Positions 22,442 through 32,254 of a stretch of 64,000 nucleotides of DNA are shown here, one piece after another. Source of the stretch: Amoebophrya sp. A120 (taxonomy: Eukaryota > Sar > Dinophyceae > Syndiniales > Amoebophryaceae); NCBI GenBank assembly GCA_905178155.1, contig CAJINV010000016.1, positions 434,001 to 498,000 of the forward strand, given 5' to 3'. Below the pieces are notes generated by a model. That model saw nothing but the letters and a program-made list of their open reading frames with translations. It was not told where the DNA came from and made no database searches. A program made the translations under genes and the position numbers. The stretch's first letter is position 1; every line of letters starts with the position of its first letter.

Positions 22442-23440
22442 CTACACGCAAAAGCTAAAGCAGGAATTCTTATACGTCGCAAGCGTCTCGCCGAACGCAA
22501 CGGTGGAAGCCTGCTCCGTCACGTTTGCATTTTTCTGCGAGAAGATGAATTCCCGCATTTTCCGAGTTAGTTCCGCAATGTCGTCGATCCGGGACGTTTT
22601 GAAGGAAGCGAAATCCCGCGCAAGCTGCGTCAGTTCATTCCTCACGGCCACGAGCGTGCCCGCGAGTGCAGCGACGCCCGCGGTGAGATCAGTGTCTTGC
22701 GCCAGGAGCAGGTGGTCATGCAGTCCACATGTCTTCCGCATCGCAGAGCCGAAGGTTGCTCGGGCATTTGCTGCTTGTACAGGTTGGCGCGTACTACTGT
22801 TCGAATCCGCAGGCTGCGGCCGCACTTCCCCCCTTGTCGAATTCAAAACCCCACTCTCTTTCGGGGGATTGCCGAGCACCAGGCGCGATGGGGTCCAGAA
22901 CCACTGGCCTTGTTGTACGGACGGGTGAGCAACTCCGTCTGCGATGGTGACAAACACGACAAAGACGAAAGCCAGCAGGAGTGTCCAACAAAGACACTGC
23001 ATTCTCCCTTTCCCTTCACCTCGGGATGAACCACTGCTTGTCGACCCCGAGTTGTTCGCCGCGAAGTTCCGTCTCCCGGCAAGTGATTCCGGTGTAGACG
23101 ATAAATCGCTTGAAGGGCTGTCCGGCGGTGGCTGCTGCTGCCCGGTAATTGCGCCCGAAATGGCTGACCTGATGCGGCTTACTTCTCCTCTGACTACCGC
23201 AGCCTCGCGTTCCAACACTCCACAATGCTCCTCCAGCTCTTCGAGCCGCGCCACCGCTTCGCCCAGGCTCATGAGATCCCGCGACCCGACCGTGTGGCCA
23301 CCGGGTAGAGGGAGGTCGTCCCCCGCGCGCCGGCTTTCCTCCCCGGAGCTGCTCCCGGGGCTCGGGGCGAGTAGGTTCTCCACTTCCTCCGAACGGCGGT
23401 CATAAGGACCTCGTTCTGGATGAACACCGAGATCGGCCAT
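22442..23440 (-). CDS. Single-pass membrane protein with coiled coils (332 aa)
   Basis: ATG at 23440 begins MADLGVHPERGPYDRRSEEV. Residues about 55-95 form a coiled coil (LGEAVARLEELEEHCGVLER). A Ser/Asn-rich linker follows, then one strong transmembrane helix at about 150-170 (CLCWTLLLAFVFVVFVTIAD). The rest contains Asn-glycosylation-like sites (NSSTRQP, LNSTRG) and a second helical stretch (LAGTLVAVRNELTQLARDF; IAELTRKMREFIFSQ). This resembles a type II membrane protein with cytosolic and lumenal coiled coils, perhaps Golgi or SNARE-like in plan, but I recognise no family. The Phe/Cys-rich C-terminus (NSCFSFCV) may be intron read-through. Confidence 0.55.
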   Translation of the reverse strand: MADLGVHPERGPYDRRSEEVENLLAPSPGSSSGEESRRAGDDLPLPGGHTVGSRDLMSLGEAVARLEELEEHCGVLEREAAVVRGEVSRIRSAISGAITGQQQPPPDSPSSDLSSTPESLAGRRNFAANNSGSTSSGSSRGEGKGRMQCLCWTLLLAFVFVVFVTIADGVAHPSVQQGQWFWTPSRLVLGNPPKESGVLNSTRGEVRPQPADSNSSTRQPVQAANARATFGSAMRKTCGLHDHLLLAQDTDLTAGVAALAGTLVAVRNELTQLARDFASFKTSRIDDIAELTRKMREFIFSQKNANVTEQASTVAFGETLATYKNSCFSFCV

Positions 23441-24811
23441 TTGCTTACATCAAGTAATCCGGCACATGAAAGTCCAAAGAAACTGTTGAAGGCAAAACAA
23501 GAAGGCGAGTTGTCTTGAAGACCGCAGATAAGGATAAAACTACAGGTAAGTCTAAGTCAAAAGATACGAGTATCAAGAGAAACACACGGCATGACGCCCA
23601 ACTACCAGTGCTCGCTCGGTAAAAGAATGAAGGCGCAGTCGCGCAGGACTAAGACGTCCCGCTCTCCACTCGCGTTTTGCAGCTCTCTCACACATCCTGC
23701 TACGCCTCGTCCCTCAACTCGTCTTGGTCTTGCATTCCATTTTTATGTTCCTTTGCTAAACCGTTCCTTTCAAGGCTAAGGCAAAATCTCCTGCGCCCCC
23801 ACGACATCTTTGTCGTCAAGGCACTAGCTTTCGCGCCCCGAATGCGGGAACAAACAGGCCGATCACCGATTACGACGAGCTCCGTTTTGGGCGCCCCCCA
23901 TCGTGTCCGACACATACACACACCATAGTCTCCTCCGATAGCGGGTTTCGCGAGTTCGCCGGCCAGCAATCGTCAACGGACGCAGTGCGGCCGATGGCCA
24001 TCATGCGGCAACCACCTACCATCACCAATAAACGATGGCCCGGCCGCGCAGAACGAAACAAAGAAACGCCGCGCGGCGGGCCGGCGCGTGCCTGCCTGCG
24101 GGAGGAGGGGCTGGCATTTCTCGGCGCTGTTCGGCCGCCGAAGTGCCGCGCGGCGCGGGCGCGCGCCCGCCGGTCGGGCTGCGCTGCATGCTTGCAAATG
24201 GCAGGGCCGGCGGCCCACGAAAGGGGCAGGCGCCCTGCGTGCGGGCGCCCACGGCGGCCCCTCGGGCACACCTAGCGCGATACCGGACGGGGGTCACAAG
24301 CCCCGGCGGGGGGGGGCCAGCCGCCCCCGGCCCCCCGCAGGGAGCTCCCCCAAAACGTCCCGACCCTGTTGCCGGATCGCCATGGCGCCCGGCTTTAGAC
24401 CGCCGGCCATTCGTTGCGCTTGATGGAAGTCGCAAGGCGCCCGAGACGCGGAGGCTTTTCTTGGCGTTCCGTGCCTCTAGGGCGGGAAGCCTTTTCTCGA
24501 CCGTTAGCGACATTTTGGCGCCCGCCAAAGGGCTGAGGTCTCGCAAATGCTTCCGATTTTTAGCGCCATCGTAAATTCTTACGATTGTCTTGCACTGTGC
24601 TCCACTATTTGTAAAATCGACAGCAAAATAGAAGGTGGGCGCAGTATGTAAAGCAACAAAACCGTTGCCGCGTGCCTCGTGCATAAAAATCTCACTCCGC
24701 GACCTCAGTTCGGCGCCACTTGTCCTCTAGCGGAAAAACCCTCCAGTCGGTCTCACTCTCTTGAAACAGGTCGGCCCTCGCGCGCGCACGCAATTGGTGA
24801 CCAGATAAATA
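23441..24811. other. Gene-poor DNA with a GC-rich island (about 24020-24560)
   Basis: After an AT-balanced stretch, 24020-24560 becomes strongly GC-rich (runs such as GGGGGGGGCC near 24311) with long overlapping frames on both strands. That is the expected result of few stop codons in GC-rich DNA. The translations are Arg/Pro/Ala-rich and not protein-like. I call no gene. Confidence 0.4.
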
Positions 24812-25535
24812 TGTGGCGGCGCCTTTTATTTTCCATGTTGCGGTGGGCGAAACTATCACTCTGGGCCCACATCATGTCGACTACGTGCTCAATCTCGTGC
24901 AGCACCGTATACAACTAGTTCTACCTTACTCTCAGGTAGACACGAACCACGCGCGCTCGCCGCTCAACGGTGGACTCCACTCAAACACACTCAGAGACTG
25001 CGCTCAGCTAACAACATGCGCGCGGTGGAGCGATCAACATCCCCTGCAGCGCGGGCGATCTCGGACATAGGGCGTCTCTAGGCACAAGAATGAGTGCGCA
25101 GCTTGGGCATCTGCGTGCCGCGCCAAAGGCCCAAAAATAAAACTCACGCGCGGCGGCACCCCTATCAAAGGAGGCTGCGCGCGCGTGTTAGTGCGGTGGC
25201 CAGGATGCATTGGATGGCCAGCACCGAGACAAGCGGGGCCGCGCCCACGCATGAAGGAAGAATACGGCCCGCCCCTACCTGCCTGGCCCGCCCCCACAGG
25301 CCCGCGGGAACCTCCTGCCGACGCGCATGGCACGAGCATGAAAGAAACCGCCACACCAGCGGGCCAACCGGCGACGGCCCCGAGGACGGACTCGCCTGCG
25401 GAAAGTAGTAGGCCCGGGCAATATAGGGGGCGGCGCAGCTGGCAGGGCCCCCCTGCCCGCAGGCTTCGCTCCTGCAGGCCTGCGGGCGGGCGGGCCAGGG
25501 CGGCCCCACAGAAACGAACACACACACACACGGCG
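24812..25535. repeat. GC-rich dispersed repeat, copy 1
   Basis: Shares long blocks with copy 2 about 1,075 bp downstream: GGCGCCTTTTATTTTCCATG, CGCGCTCGCCGCT, GGCTGCGCGCGCGTGTTAGT, ATGAAGG, and TAGGCCCGGGCAATATAGGG. It ends in an ACACAC run. Long frames on both strands are not protein-like. Confidence 0.7.
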
Positions 25536-25883
25536 CAGGTCCGCTAGATAGGTAATCCGGGCCGCAGTAGTCAGGTCGTACGCGGGAGTCGTGCTGGCCA
25601 TTTCTGCCGCAACCTGCCTGCCTGGAACTTCTCCCTGGTCATTTTCTCCGTCACTCGCTGCTCGATGGCCTCCTCGTAATGGTCAAGTTGGAGTCTTCTA
25701 GAAACTCCAAGCACCCCGCCAGGTCTTGGCTCGTCCAGCTACTCGGCCGCGGCGGCATCTCTCCTGCCTCTTCTTTGCGGAGTAGCTCCTCGCTATACGC
25801 CTCACGCAGCCGCTACCGCTTCAACTCCATCACTTTGGTTATGCCAAGATCTACAGAAGTCGACTCGTCTTCATGTATACATA

Positions 25884-26615
25884 TACGGAGTGGCGCCTTT
25901 TTTTTTGTTTTCCATGTTGCGGCGGGCGACACTATAGCTTCGGGTCAACATGTCGAATACGTGCTGGCGCTCGTGTGCCACCCTTATACAGTTCGAGTTT
26001 ATAGCTATCTTGCTCTCGGGCAGACATGAACCACACGCGCTCGCCGCTTAACGGACTTCACTCAAACACGCCCAGCGACTGCGCCCCCCTAGCAACTTCT
26101 GAGCGATGGAACACACACACACAGACACACACACACAGGCCACTCTGATCGGATCTACAACCCCTGTCACGCGGGCGATCTTGGGCACAGGGCCTTTGTA
26201 CACATAATACATAATATAGAGCGCGCCGCTTATTGGGCATCCGCGTGCCGCGCCAAACGCTCGCCCAAAAAATTCACGCGCGGCTGCAGCTCCATCAAAG
26301 AAGGCTGCGCGCGCGTGTTAGTGCGGTGGCCAATGTGCAGTGGCTGGCCAACACCGTGACAAGCGGGGCCGCGCCCGCGCATGAAGGAGTAATACGGCCG
26401 GCCCGCCCCTACCGGGCCGGCCCACACTCGCAGGCCCGCGGGCGCCCCCTGCCGACGCGCATGGCACGGGCATGAAACCGCCACACCAGCGGGCCAACCG
26501 GCGACAGCCCCGAAGACGGACTCGCCTGCGGAAAATAGTAGGCCCGGGCAATATAGGGGGCGGCGCGCGCAGCTGGCAGGGAGGCCCGACAGAAGCGAAC
26601 ACACACACGCGCGCG
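25884..26615. repeat. GC-rich dispersed repeat, copy 2
   Basis: Diverged second copy of the 24812-25535 repeat in the same orientation, with the same block order. A CA-rich microsatellite (26111-26138) interrupts it. Between the copies (about 25600-25860) the minus strand holds short helical-looking pieces (YSEELLRKEEAGEMPP; YEEAIEQRVTEKM) in different frames, perhaps remnants of an old gene. Confidence 0.7.
26111..26138. repeat. CA microsatellite
   Basis: An almost pure AC run interrupted by one G, inside repeat copy 2. Confidence 0.8.
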
Positions 26616-27307
26616 CAATGCGCGCCCGCTCTTCCTCCACTACGCCCTGGCGGATCAGCGGGCGCTCCTGTCCGCATTGCAACTCCCCCACGCCGCGCTT
26701 GCGAAGCGTCCTCGATTTGTCACGCGGGAAGAGCTCCGAATGCTCGGCGCGGCCCTCTTCCTGCTGAGTAGAGTCCATGGTCTCGGGCGTGCTGCTTTTT
26801 TCTACTTCTTACGCTCTAGCACCTTCAAGCTGTCAAGACCCCTCGGACATTTGGCTACTCGCCAAACTACACAACACTGAAAATTCGCTTGCTCACAAAT
26901 TAATATATAAATACTTCAAACCAAAACTATACAATTTGAATCTGTACTATGCTTCCCTCAGGCAAACATGAACCACGCGCGCTCGCCGCTCAAGGGACAG
27001 GGTCGTTCTTTCAAAATGCACTGTGCTCAGCGCCGGCGTTTTGATTTTTCTTTTCTCATCACTCAAAAGCAAATCACTTTGCACACACGCACCCTCAGAG
27101 CCCACCTTGCGTCTTCGCTTCTTGCTGCAGCAGAAAGAACAACGGCAATGGACTGCGTGACAGCCGTCGCTTTCAACACTTGGCAACTTCTTTTTCTCCT
27201 CCGCCGCCCTCAGTGGACCACGACGAGAATTCTTGTCATACAAGAGACTACGTACTTACAACATCAAACTACTGTTTGACATGTACCCGCAGAATTTTCA
27301 TTTACTC
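26616..27307. other. Spacer with a partial third repeat copy
   Basis: About 50 bp near 26950-26997 (CCTCAGGCAAACATGAACCA then CGCGCGCTCGCCGCTCAA) match the start of the 24.8 and 25.9 kb repeats, so a third, truncated copy exists. A short minus frame at 26778-26640 (MDSTQQEEGRAEHSELFPRD) looks charged and helical but runs straight into the repeat. No gene called. Confidence 0.4.
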
Positions 27308-30300
27308 TCAAAGCGCTTTCTGTCTTTTCCCCGCAGGTTCTATATCTATCTGCTGCTTTTCAGCAAGAATCGGAGCAGTAGAAGTCACTTCATTATTTCC
27401 AGTTCCACTACCAACACTCCCTCCACCGTTCGTCCCCGGAGGTGGTTCCGTGACCAGATCCTCGGGTCGCAGCAAATTTTTGTTCGCCGCGGAATCGTAG
27501 GGCTGACTCATGTTCAACAAAAATTTCCGTGCTTCAAACACCGCGGAGTCGGTGGAGAGATTCATGCGGTCCAAGTCCAAGCACGACCGGATCCACTCCG
27601 GGATCTTCTCCCGCTTCCCCGCTTTCCCGTACCGATGGTCGGCGAAGCACATGATCCCGTAATCCTTCTTCGACCTGAGCACCCGTATCAACTGCAAAAA
27701 TGTCTGGGGCTGGAAGATTGCAACTTGTCATGCTGTTTTTGGAGTTTAAAAAAAATTTGTATCGCGTGACCAGCAAGAGGAGTATAGTTTGTGCTACACG
27801 GTCGGACAGGGCATTGCTCATGCGGAAGGTGCATCAGGAAGCCCTCTAAAAGTCTGCGATGCTAAGTCATGCAGTACAGACTATCACGGGTCATGAGAAA
27901 TATGCATGACAAGTCTTGCATTCTTCCAGACTCAGACATTTTTGCATTTGATAACCCTCCCGACGCACTGACTCGCGTGCCGCATCGCGTCGAAGTTGAG
28001 AAATTCCGATTCCTGGATGTCGTAGTGTTCGTTATGCATTGCAAAAGTATCGCACTAGTAGAAATAGCATTACAAATTTTTCCAGAAGGCAAAAGGAAGT
28101 TTGTCATGCTGATTTGGCTAGGAAACAAGATTTGTCATGCATGATTGCAATTAGTACGAGTACGATTCTTTTGCAGAGCATATTCGTGGAGATAATGCAA
28201 TTTCGCCCTGAGCTCGTACGACAACGTGTACTGGAACGGCACCCCGAACAACACCACGCATCTCCCGTAGTGCCGGTCAAAATCGATCCCCTCCGCAACC
28301 TTCCCCCGAGCAATCGACAAAAAAACCGCCCCGCGCCCGCTGTCGCACGCCTGCCGGTAGAGGTTCAGCGCCTGGGTGGTGGCGACCACGTCTTTCGTTT
28401 CTAGAAAAACGAGTTTCTGGTCCATCAGTTTCCCCAGCAAACCGGATTCGTACCAGCGTTCCACGACCAATTCCATGTATCGGTACGATGTGTATCAACT
28501 TCAAAAATGTCTAGGTCTGGAAGAGTGCCAGACTTGTCATGCACATTTTGAATGGCCCGTGAGGTTTGGAATGTAGAACCTAGCATGACAGATTCCGCGA
28601 GGTCTCCATCATGCCTATCCTGCATCAGAAACTGCTTCTCAACTTGGTCCAAAGTGGACAGCCTTTGGTCATCATGCAACACAGATTGTTGCATGGTTCT
28701 GATTTACCATGACAAGTTTTAACTCTTCCAGACCCAGACATTCTTGCAATTCATAGTGTGAAGAAGCACACAATCCCATCCGCGACCGTTTTCGCCAAGG
28801 AGAGCAGCAATTCCCCGTAGTTCCGTGTCACCGCCAAGTTGTCGCGCGCTTCGAAGTTACTGGAAACGGGGACTTGGTCCGGTCCCCTCGTGACGATCAG
28901 TGGGCAAATGCACTGCCTTTCCATGGTCATTTGGAACGACCGCGTGACAATCATGTTCTCCTGCATACCCAGTAGATCCACGTACATGTGCAAGGGTGAG
29001 ATCGTCCCGGAGGTGAGCACCACGGATTGGTACCGTTTCAACACCGGCCGCATCGCCAAGCTGCTGTCCACACAGTATAATAATAACTTCGGATCTTTTA
29101 TCGCCTCGTTCTCCGGGTAGGGGTCGATCAGAATCACGAAACCCTGACTATAAGTCCCTAATAAAGTGGAGAAGTCGCACAATTTGCTGATCGGATTAAA
29201 CTTTTCGAAGTCGTTGATGTTCAAAGTGTTCAGCAATGATTTCAGCCTTTCGTAGAAAAACTTCAACGTCCTCCCGTCGATGTCCAGTCGGTCGTGGATT
29301 TTTTGCAACAAAGACAAAGGTTGGTCAGACGACGCCCGGTCCACGTTCAGGTAAGATTTGAAAAACTGCACCAACTGCTCCAAAATCCGCAGAAACTGTT
29401 CCCCTTTCCGAATATTCCCCGGGACCGCTTTATGAAATGCAAAAATGTCTGGGTCTGGAAGAGTCATGCTGTTTCTGCATGACACAGAAGGTCTGGCATG
29501 GACGCTCTAGCATCACAGGTTTCAAGAAGCTTCCGCAATGCCGAATCCGCATGACAAATCCCCCATTTTGGTGACAGAAAGTGAGCAGCTCTTGCTGCCT
29601 GTGCATCAGAGATTTTTGTGTGTTCTGAAATGCGCATCACAAGTTACATCCTTCCAGACCCAGACATTTTTACACTTGATACGCTTCCTCCCGGATGTCT
29701 TCCGGGATCACCGGGGACTGCTATCCTGTGCAAAAGTATCGTACTCGCATTGCGATCATGCATTACAAATTTAAATTTTTTATTTTTCAGAAAGCAAGTC
29801 CCCATTACAAATTTCATTTCTCATGCTGAGGAAATTTGTAATGCATTTATACGAATACGAGGATACTTTTGCAATTCATAACTGCAGTCGGTCCGCGATG
29901 TCCTCATTCAACCTCCCCGCCGATTGGAGATTCTGCACCAACCTTTGGTACTCCTCCTGCAACCTATTCGCATCCTCATTTTTCACCCGGTTAATTTCGT
30001 TTTTCAGCGTTTGAATGTTCACCTCCGCGCCCTTCAATTTAGCTTCGTTTAACTCCACGGAAAGCGCTTCGGAGCAGATATCGTCGATGTTATGCGCCTC
30101 GTCGAAAACGACGATGGACGGCTCTTTGCTGTTTATCAAATGCAAATATGTCTGGGTCTGGAAGAATGCGGAAGTTTGTCATGGGGATTTTCAATGACCC
30201 ATGAGGTCTGTGATGCATGCCCTAGCATCAGAGACTCTGCGAGGGCTTTCTATCTAATGCTCATACCACATGAGAAATGCCCTCTCCGCGTAGCACAAAT

Positions 30301-32254
30301 TGCGCCTCCTATGCTGTTCATGCAATACAGATTTTATGTAGAGTCCAAAAGTAGCATCACAAGTTTCAACTTTCCAGACCCAGACATTTTTGCAATACAT
30401 ACTGTTCCCGCCGGACTGGTTATTCGCGTTGCTGCTGGCCGCGGCGGCCATTTTGTACCCGATTCTCTCCCCGACACCACCCAGGGTGGAGACTTGCGAA
30501 ACCTTCGGGTCTAGAACGTACTGGTAGTTGAGAACAACGATCTTCGCCTGCTGTAAAAGCTTCCTTGCGGTGTAATACGGGCACCAACCGCCTTTGGAGA
30601 TTTGTTGGGGTTGGGACTGTTGTTGATGGAGGAGGGAAAGAGCGCTCGGGACTGCAGCTCCAGTTGGAGGCTGTGAAGAGGAAGAAGTGCCAGAACTGCT
30701 ACTTGAACTACTTCCCCCGCCGGTTGTCGTCCCCATCTGCGGTTGTATCGCAACGCCGCCCTGCATCACCGGGGAGACTAGACTACTCATGCCGGAGTTG
30801 AACGAACTTGCGGAATTCACAGAGCCGGGAACGGGGGTGAAATTCAAATCAGCTTCCGGTATGGAAAAACTGGATGCACCTTGCGCGCCACTGTTTCCAC
30901 TTCCGCCGAATTTCTGCCGCAGCTCTTTCGCCCGGCTTAACGCCGTGACCCGATTCGCCACAGTCCGTGCTGAACTACTGCTGTTCTTACTTCGGCTCCC
31001 GAACAAATCCTCAATGTCCGCAACCTCCTTCTTCCCCAACTCCGTCAACTCGTCAATCGTATACACATCTGGCTTCACGAACATCTCCCCGTTATCTATC
31101 ACCCTTTGGTACTTCTCGTAGTGCTTGCACTTGCAGCTGATCGCCTCGGTTACGCCGCCTAATCTCTGGAAGATGAAGGGCGAGATCATCCGCCTGCACC
31201 GCGCGTCGACTCGATCTCTGTCCGGATCCGTGGAGATTTCGTGGTGCACGCACATGTTTCGTCGTGCGGATAAGCCTACTCCGAGCACTTTCTCGGATTT
31301 GAACTCCGCGTCTGGTGGGACCAGATTCTTCTCCCTCTTCTCCTCAAATTCCCGTTCTAGAACTTCGTCGCGAAAATCTAAAATCGTCCTTAATTCCAGT
31401 AAAGCTTTGTTCATCTCGGGAATTGTCCGCGTGCAGAAAATTAATTTCCCGACTTTATTTGCGTAGAGCAGTTGGTAGCTGGTGATCAGGGAGAACAATG
31501 CGACGGTTTTCCCCGTGCCGGTGGGCATTTCTAGGATTCCATGTCCGGGGGCGTCGTATTACAATGAAAAATGCCCCCTCCCCATATCAAAGCGGAAATC
31601 TGTGATGCAGATTTGTGGCCACAAATCAGCTTTGTGATGCTAGAAGGCAAGAGATGCGCACTGTAGTGCTGTCTAGCGTGGGAAAGCCTTGCAGCTCCAG
31701 GATGACAGGAGGCAACTGGAAGTGGGAAACAGCATGACAGATTACCTGCAATTTAGGCCGCAACTTCGTCGCTTGGCCTTCTAGCAAAACAAGTTGATTT
31801 GTGTACTCAAATACAGCATCACAAATTCGCGCATCTTCCGTTTCCGATATGGGGTGGGGGCTTTTTTCACTTTGATACGTCGAGACAGTTTTTCAGCTCC
31901 TTCATGTACTCATATTGTTCAGGGTAGACAGCTATCAAATGCAAATATGTCTGGGTCTGGAAGGTTGGAAGACTTGTCATGCAGGTTTTCCATGACGCCT
32001 GAGGTCTGTCATACATGACCCAGCATGACAGATTTTGTCCGACCTCTATCATGCCTCGTCTGCATGAGAAACTCCCTCTCAGCTTGGTCAAAAGTGAGCA
32101 GCTTTTGGCAATCATGCAACACAGATTTTTGCACTATCCAGAATTAAAATGACAAGTTGCATCTTTCCAGAGAGACCCAGATATTTTTGCAATCCATAAC
32201 AGCGTCGTACGGGAAAAACACCCGCAGCTCGTCCAGGTAGAAGGTGAAACCCAT
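27308..32254 (-). CDS. ERCC2: TFIIH DNA helicase XPD (nine exons, eight introners)
   Basis: This is the 5'-3' helicase of TFIIH, acting in the nucleus in nucleotide-excision repair and transcription initiation. ATG at 32254 gives [18 protein letters not shown], then [18 protein letters not shown]. Walker A MPTGTGKT follows near residue 42. All four iron-sulphur cysteines are visible (NMCVHH, DARCRRM, SCKCKHY, GGWCPYY), as is the DEAH box ([11 protein letters not shown]). The Arch-domain and HD2 segments follow ([48 protein letters not shown]). Motif VI is [13 protein letters not shown], then [20 protein letters not shown]. The protein is about 980 residues; family members are usually near 760. 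The excess is a Ser/Gly/Gln-rich insert of about 170 residues between the third and fourth FeS cysteines. Every intron is an introner. One exon, between 29687 and 29721, contributes only about 35 bases. Confidence 0.95.
27686..27953. mobile_element. Introner, family A, reverse orientation, XPD intron 8
   Basis: The ends read TATCAACTGCAAAAATG and CATTTTTGCATTTGATA. ACCC is duplicated (27681-27684 and 27954-27957). Removing the element with one repeat copy joins CVGR to VLRSKKDYG, exactly the helicase motif VI pattern; removing only the TIR-to-TIR part would add extra residues. Confidence 0.9.
28033..28182. mobile_element. Introner, family B, XPD intron 7
   Basis: The ends read TATGCATTGCAAAAGTATCG and CGATTCTTTTGCAGAGCATA. 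TTCGT is duplicated (28028-28032 and 28183-28187). The join reads [20 protein letters not shown], matching the family spacing before FDAMRHA. Confidence 0.9.
28493..28755. mobile_element. Introner, family A, XPD intron 6
   Basis: The ends read TATCAACTTCAAAAATG and CATTCTTGCAATTCATA. TGTG is duplicated (28489-28492 and 28757-28760, one extra base at the right). The join reads [14 protein letters not shown], matching the FFTSYQYME motif of XPD. Confidence 0.9.
29431..29681. mobile_element. Introner, family A, XPD intron 5
   Basis: The ends read TATGAAATGCAAAAATG and CATTTTTACACTTGATA. CGCTT is duplicated (29426-29430 and 29682-29686). It joins IREEA to VPGNIRK. Confidence 0.9.
29722..29880. 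mobile_element. Introner, family B, XPD intron 4
   Basis: The ends read TATCCTGTGCAAAAGTATCG and GGATACTTTTGCAATTCATA. ACTGC is duplicated (29717-29721 and 29881-29885). With the element at 29431 it leaves an exon of about 35 bases, coding for [12 protein letters not shown]. Confidence 0.9.
30134..30401. mobile_element. Introner, family A, forward type copy, XPD intron 3
   Basis: The ends read TATCAAATGCAAATATG and CATTTTTGCAATACATA. CTGTT is duplicated (30129-30133 and 30402-30406). Excision joins NQSGGNS to [13 protein letters not shown], directly before the DEAH box. Confidence 0.9.
31557..31877. mobile_element. Introner, family D (321 bp), XPD intron 2
   Basis: The ends read TATTACAATGAAAAATGCCC and GGGCTTTTTTCACTTTGATA. 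CGTCG is duplicated (31552-31556 and 31878-31882). It sits just before Walker A; the join reads [20 protein letters not shown], matching TLDAKGHGVLEMPSGTGKT of the family. Confidence 0.9.
31933..32198. mobile_element. Introner, family A, XPD intron 1
   Basis: The ends read TATCAAATGCAAATATG and ATATTTTTGCAATCCATA. ACAGC is duplicated (31928-31932 and 32199-32203). The join reads [15 protein letters not shown], against FPYDYIYPEQFSYM in human XPD. Confidence 0.9.

Noticed and set aside
24022-24684. Long frames on both strands in GC-rich DNA
   Set aside because: Overlapping open frames on both strands with Arg/Pro/Ala-rich content are expected from few stops in GC-rich sequence.
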